A DNA stretch of 17,255 nt. Origin: an uncultured Eubacteriales bacterium. Its GTDB lineage: Bacteria > Bacillota > Clostridia > Christensenellales > CAG-138. The stretch spans positions 1 to 17,255 of the forward strand of contig UREK01000036.1 of the NCBI GenBank assembly GCA_900546845.1, given 5' to 3'. A program made the translations under genes and the position numbers. The notes beneath the pieces are model-generated. The model made no database searches. It was not told the origin of the DNA and saw only the letters and a list, made by a program, of their open reading frames with translations. How positions within the stretch are numbered: position 1 is the first letter of the stretch; each line of letters begins with the position of its first letter. Shown piece by piece: positions 14,112-17,255 of this stretch.

Positions 14112-14469
14112 AAGGGCGGAGATTTTTCCGCCCTTCAGCTTGTCGAAAAAGCCTCTCCAGGATTATCAAGGGCCGCAGCCCTTGACTTTTGATCGCGAGC
14201 AGCGACCTGTGCGGTGCGAGCGAAAAGCCTTGCGCCGCAAGGCTTTCTTTACACGGAGCGCTGGCCGCACGCCTGCCCGCCTAACTCGCGGTCGCTTCGC
14301 TCTGTACCGCTCGCTGGCCTAGGCCTCTGGGCCGTCGCAGGCAGGTGGCTTCCGGCGCGTCTCCCGCGCCGGAAGTTCCTCTTTTGCGCAAGCGCGATGT
14401 GCAATCCTCGATAAAGTGGCATCTGCCATTTTAGCGACAGCCTCAGAGGGGCGATTTTCGTCCCTCTTT
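14112..14469. repeat. Dispersed palindromic repeat, copy B (longer form)
   Basis: A 358-base relative of the element at 3031-3273, in the same orientation. The core 14136-14268 matches 3053-3185 at 126 of 133 positions. The right-hand part from GCGCAAGCGCGA (14386) through CGATAAAGTGGCATCTGCCA to CGACAGCCT (14442) also matches. Between them, copy B has 117 bases where copy A has 7; the extra includes the perfect hairpin CTTCCGGCGCG/CGCGCCGGAAG. The outer hairpins differ in sequence from copy A: AAGGGCGGA/TCCGCCCTT on the left (14112-14135) and GAGGGGCGA/TCGTCCCTC on the right (14446-14466), the latter followed by TTTC. Short open frames here are not conserved as protein. Confidence 0.85.
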
Positions 14470-14594
14470 CATATGGCATGGCGATATGGCACGCGCGGTA
14501 GGTTCCTCACGCCGGGCCTTCGTTAAAATTTTTAAGGCTTTTATCCGGGCCCGCGCTATGCCGGCCGGTAAAAATCCCCCATTTTTATGCACAA

Positions 14595-14641
14595 ACGGCT
14601 CCCACCCCTCGCTTGGGGCGGGAACCGTTTTTGTTTTTACA
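14595..14641. terminator. Bidirectional terminator between the repeat region and the hydrogenase operon
   Basis: A 14-bp stem (14595-14608 with 14615-14628) closed by a 6-base loop, 27 bases past the last hydrogenase-operon gene. In minus-strand RNA the two imperfect positions become G-U pairs, so the stem is complete; in plus-strand RNA they are C-A mismatches, but that side has an excellent U-rich tail (TTTTTGTTTTT). Bases 14470-14594 hold no gene, only a short direct repeat ATATGGCA at 14471 and 14484. Confidence 0.7.
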
Positions 14642-14655
14642 GTTTTCCGCTGGCG

Positions 14656-14904
14656 TTATGCCAGGAGCGGGATCACCGTTGTGCTGAAGAATTCGCGCGC
14701 CGTATCGGGCATGACGCTGTACACCTGCCCGTTCACGGCAACGGCAACGCCGCTGCAGCTGCATTGGCGCATGCAGAACGTGGCCTTGAAATCCACCTTG
14801 TCATGCAGGCCCTTTTCCTCGATCATCTGCTGGAACGCCTGAATGACGTTATATGAGCCCTTCAGATGGCAGGAACTCCCGATACAAACGCTGACTTCTA
14901 CCAT
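14656..14904 (-). CDS. Thioredoxin-fold [2Fe-2S] ferredoxin subunit (NuoE C-terminal type)
   Basis: An 82-residue protein with the four-cysteine pattern of thioredoxin-like ferredoxins: Cys7-x4-Cys12 (CIGSSC) and Cys44-x3-Cys48 (CMRQC). These ligate one [2Fe-2S] cluster, as in the C-terminal half of NuoE/HydC. It lacks the NuoE N-terminal helical domain, so it is a stand-alone cluster carrier, probably an electron relay for the hydrogenase. The ATG at 14904 follows the HydA stop by 2 bases (TGA-AT-ATG) and its AGGAGG lies inside the last HydA codons, which implies translational coupling. Last gene of the operon. Confidence 0.9.
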   Translation of the reverse strand: MVEVSVCIGSSCHLKGSYNVIQAFQQMIEEKGLHDKVDFKATFCMRQCSCSGVAVAVNGQVYSVMPDTAREFFSTTVIPLLA

Positions 14905-14906
14905 AT

Positions 14907-16616
14907 TCAGTTTTCCTCCTGTTTCGCTCCATGGTAATGAACATGCAGCAGCTCGTGTACGCGGCCCTTGAGGACGCCGTTGTAAAGCGACATCATCAGC
15001 GGGTTCTCCTCGGAGCGCTTGATGCTGCAAAGTTTATCGGCGGAATAGAGCCCCGCGCCGCGCTTTTCCTTCTCCATGCTGGATGCGAAGGGCTGGCCAC
15101 CGCCACTGACACAGCCGCCAGGGCATGCCATGACTTCGACGAAGTCGAAATGCTCGCCCTGTTTGATGCGCTCGATCAGATCGGAAGCGTTTTTGAGGCC
15201 GCTTACAACGCCGATGCGCACTTCCTTCTCGCCCACCATCACACGGGCCTCCTTTACGCCCTCCATGCCGCGCACGCCCGTGTAGGCGATGGACATGAGG
15301 GCCGTGTTGCTCTTGTCGGAAGCAAGGCGGCGGAGCACGGCTTCCGTCACGCCGCCGGTCACGCCGAAGATCACGCCCGCGCCGGTCATCGTGCCAAACG
15401 GCATGTCAACGGCTTCGGGTTCGATGTCCCGGAACAGGATGCCGGATTCCTTGATCATGCGCACAAGCTCCTGCGTGGTGAGCACGTAGTCCACATCCGG
15501 CTTGCCGTCCACCTTAAACTCGTCGCGCACCGCCTCAAACTTCTTTGCCGTGCAGGGCATGACCGCCACGTGCACGCACTTGCGGCTAGAGGTGCGGTTG
15601 TGCTCGCGGATCACAGCCGAGAACATCTGCATCGGGGACTTACAGGTGGAAACATGCTCCATCAGCTCCGGATAGCGGGTCTCGCAATAACGCACCCAAG
15701 CCGGGCAGCAGGAGGAGAACAGCGGCATCTCCGCTTTGCCCTCCGCGAGGCGCATGGCCAGCTCGTTGGATTCCTCAAGCACGGTCAGATCCGCGCTCGT
15801 AGAGGTATCGTAGATCTCGTCAAAGCCCATGCGGCGCAGCGCGGCGACGATTTTGCCCATCGCATTTTCGCCGGGCGCGATGCCAAGCTCCTTGCCGAGC
15901 GCCACGCGCACGGCGGGGGCAACCTGCACCGTCACCTTGGTGCCGCGGTCATCGAGCGCCTTCCAAACCTTGGAGATGTCGTTCTTGACGACGATCGCGC
16001 CCGTCGGGCAGGCCTGAGCGCACTGGCCGCAGCCCACGCAGGGGGATTCTGCGAGCGGGATGTCAAACGCCGTGCTGATGGTCATCTTGGAGCCGCGGTG
16101 TGCAAAATCGATCGCACCCACGTTCTGCACCTCGTTGCACATGCGCACGCAGTCGCCGCAGAGGATGCACTTATGCGCATCGCGCACGATGCTTACGGAG
16201 GAACCCTCGATCTTCGGCTTTTCGGCCGTGTTCGGGAAGCGCACATCGTTGATGTCAAAGCGCATTGCGAGATCCTGAAGCTTGCAGCTGCCGTTGTTGT
16301 CGCAGGTGGTGCAGTCCCGGCAGTGGTTCGCAAGCAGCAGTTCAAGGATCATCTTGCGGTATTTGCGCAGGCGCTCCGTGTTGGTGCGGATCTCCATGCC
16401 GGCCTTGGGCGGCGTGGAGCACGCGGCGTCAAGCCCGCCCCACTGATTTTCCACCATGCACATGCGGCATGCGCCGTAGATCGAAAGCTCGGAATGATAG
16501 CAGAAGGTGGGCATCTTCACGCCAACCTTGCGGATCAGCTCCAGCAGGTTCTTTTCGCCGTTGATCTCAACGGGGATGCCGTCTATCGTCATGAATTCCT
16601 TTTTTGCCATGGCCAT
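14907..16616 (-). CDS. hydA: [FeFe]-hydrogenase catalytic subunit (HydA/HndD type)
   Basis: A 569-residue group A hydrogenase. Clusters in order: plant-type [2Fe-2S] (Cys39, 50, 53, 66); His-ligated [4Fe-4S] (His98, Cys102, 105, 111); two ferredoxin [4Fe-4S] (Cys150/153/156/160 and 193/196/199/203). The H-cluster motifs are L1 SSCCPAW (301-307), L2 MPCTAKKFEA (353-362) and L3 EVMACPGGCVSGGGQP (494-509). L1 starts with Ser where Thr is usual, a mild change. It makes or consumes H2. With a NuoF-like partner upstream it is most likely part of an NAD(P)-linked, possibly electron-bifurcating complex. The ATG at 16616 has AAGGAGG 9 bases upstream, inside the end of the preceding gene; 4 bases separate the genes. 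The HydE/F/G maturases are not in the window. Confidence 0.96.
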   Translation of the reverse strand: MAMAKKEFMTIDGIPVEINGEKNLLELIRKVGVKMPTFCYHSELSIYGACRMCMVENQWGGLDAACSTPPKAGMEIRTNTERLRKYRKMILELLLANHCRDCTTCDNNGSCKLQDLAMRFDINDVRFPNTAEKPKIEGSSVSIVRDAHKCILCGDCVRMCNEVQNVGAIDFAHRGSKMTISTAFDIPLAESPCVGCGQCAQACPTGAIVVKNDISKVWKALDDRGTKVTVQVAPAVRVALGKELGIAPGENAMGKIVAALRRMGFDEIYDTSTSADLTVLEESNELAMRLAEGKAEMPLFSSCCPAWVRYCETRYPELMEHVSTCKSPMQMFSAVIREHNRTSSRKCVHVAVMPCTAKKFEAVRDEFKVDGKPDVDYVLTTQELVRMIKESGILFRDIEPEAVDMPFGTMTGAGVIFGVTGGVTEAVLRRLASDKSNTALMSIAYTGVRGMEGVKEARVMVGEKEVRIGVVSGLKNASDLIERIKQGEHFDFVEVMACPGGCVSGGGQPFASSMEKEKRGAGLYSADKLCSIKRSEENPLMMSLYNGVLKGRVHELLHVHYHGAKQEEN

Positions 16617-16620
16617 ATTC

Positions 16621-17235
16621 TCAGTCCTCCTTGATGGCGTGGAACGGGCAGGTGCCCACGCACGCTTCACACTTGATGCACTTCTCCTGGTCGATCACGA
16701 ACGGCTGCTTGAGCGTGCCGCTGATCGCGCCCGCGGGGCAGGTCCGGGAGCACTTGGAGCAGCCCTTGCACAGCGCGGGATCAATCGTAATGCGCTTGAG
16801 CTTGCGGCAGTTGCCCGCGGGGCAGCGCTTTTCGTAAATGTGCGCCTCGTACTCGGAGCGGAAGTTCTTGATCGTGCTCACGACCGGGGAAGCCGCCGTC
16901 TTGCCAAGGCCGCAGAGCGCTGTGGCGGAGATGGTGTCCGCAAGCTCGAGGAGCAGCTCGATGTCGCCGTCGCGGCCCTTGCCGGCCACAATGCGCTCAA
17001 GGATCTCCAGCATGCGCTTGGTGCCCTCGCGGCACGGCACGCACTTGCCGCAGGATTCATTTTGCGTAAAGTTCATGAAGAAGCGCGCAACCTCCACCAT
17101 GCAGGTGTTGCTGTCCATGACGACGAGGCCGCCGGAGCCGATCATCGCGCCGACCTTCTTCAAAGAGTCGAAATCGAGCGGCAGATCCAGGTGTTCCGGC
17201 GTGAGGCAGCCGCCGGAGGGGCCGCCGATCTGCAC
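16621..17235 (-). CDS. hydB: NuoF/HydB-like hydrogenase subunit, partial (5' end missing)
   Basis: Only the C-terminal 204 residues or so are present; the gene continues past the contig end. Visible are the end of the SLBB region (VQIGGPSGGC), the NuoF-type [4Fe-4S] site (ESCGKCVPCREG plus the later Cys of CGLG), and two C-terminal ferredoxin clusters (CKGCSKCSRTC and CIKCEACVGTC). The missing N-terminus should hold the FMN and NAD(P)H sites. This subunit passes electrons between NAD(P)H and HydA. The two extra C-terminal clusters are typical of HydB/HndC rather than complex I NuoF. The first five codons one would read before Val (M-Y-K-R-Q) come from adapter and are not genomic. Confidence 0.93.
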   Translation of the reverse strand: MQIGGPSGGCLTPEHLDLPLDFDSLKKVGAMIGSGGLVVMDSNTCMVEVARFFMNFTQNESCGKCVPCREGTKRMLEILERIVAGKGRDGDIELLLELADTISATALCGLGKTAASPVVSTIKNFRSEYEAHIYEKRCPAGNCRKLKRITIDPALCKGCSKCSRTCPAGAISGTLKQPFVIDQEKCIKCEACVGTCPFHAIKED

Positions 17236-17255
17236 CTGTCTCTTATACACATCTC
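17236..17255. other. Nextera transposase adapter left on the contig end
   Basis: Bases 17236-17254 are the Tn5 mosaic end CTGTCTCTTATACACATCT used in Nextera libraries, and the final C agrees with the next base of one standard adapter arm. It interrupts the NuoF-like gene. It is sequencing artefact, not biology. Confidence 0.97.

Noticed and set aside
1..17235. CRISPR array, integrase, insertion sequence or prophage
   Set aside because: No spaced direct-repeat array, transposase, integrase or phage structural gene was seen on either strand.

Overview
The window is one end of a contig from a high-GC, strictly anaerobic Bacillota, most likely an uncultured gut Clostridia. This is inferred from several things read in the sequence: strong AGGAGG-type ribosome sites, GC-biased codons, Thr/Pro-rich wall-side linkers, clostridial-style XRE, MarR and MATE genes, and an [FeFe]-hydrogenase operon. 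No 16S rRNA or other firm taxon marker is present. The last 20 bases are Nextera adapter, so genomic sequence ends at 17235.

Layout. 1-2000: a secreted NlpC/P60 cell-wall hydrolase with four peptidoglycan-binding repeats, on the minus strand. 2000-3300: a divergent prohibitin-like SPFH membrane protein followed by copy A of a dispersed palindromic repeat. 3300-4050: a small XRE regulator and a divergent 92-residue protein of unknown function, sharing an AT-rich promoter island. 4080-5900: a marR-MATE efflux operon with a candidate operator. 6049-6124: tRNA-Ala(CGC) with its own promoter and terminator. 6475-8812: an M32 metallocarboxypeptidase behind a membrane-anchored XRE regulator. 8946-9383: a lipoprotein of unknown role. 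9469-12507: an argS-serS operon. 12599-13243: an SGNH/GDSL hydrolase, divergent from a class F-like sortase (13389-14090). 14112-14469: copy B of the repeat. 14656-17235: the 3' part of an electron-bifurcating type hydrogenase operon (NuoF-like subunit, catalytic HydA, small thioredoxin-fold ferredoxin).

The hydrogenase genes belong together: the NuoF-like subunit handles NAD(P)H, HydA handles H2, and the small [2Fe-2S] protein probably relays electrons. The hydrolase, the sortase, the lipoprotein and the SPFH protein are envelope functions but do not form one operon. Most of the region is ordinary core genome. I did not find a new defence or mobile system. The least explained signal is the pair of about 240 and 360 bp structured repeats, each placed 19-21 bases after the stop codon of a plus-strand membrane-protein gene, with a 133-base core that differs at only 7 positions between copies.
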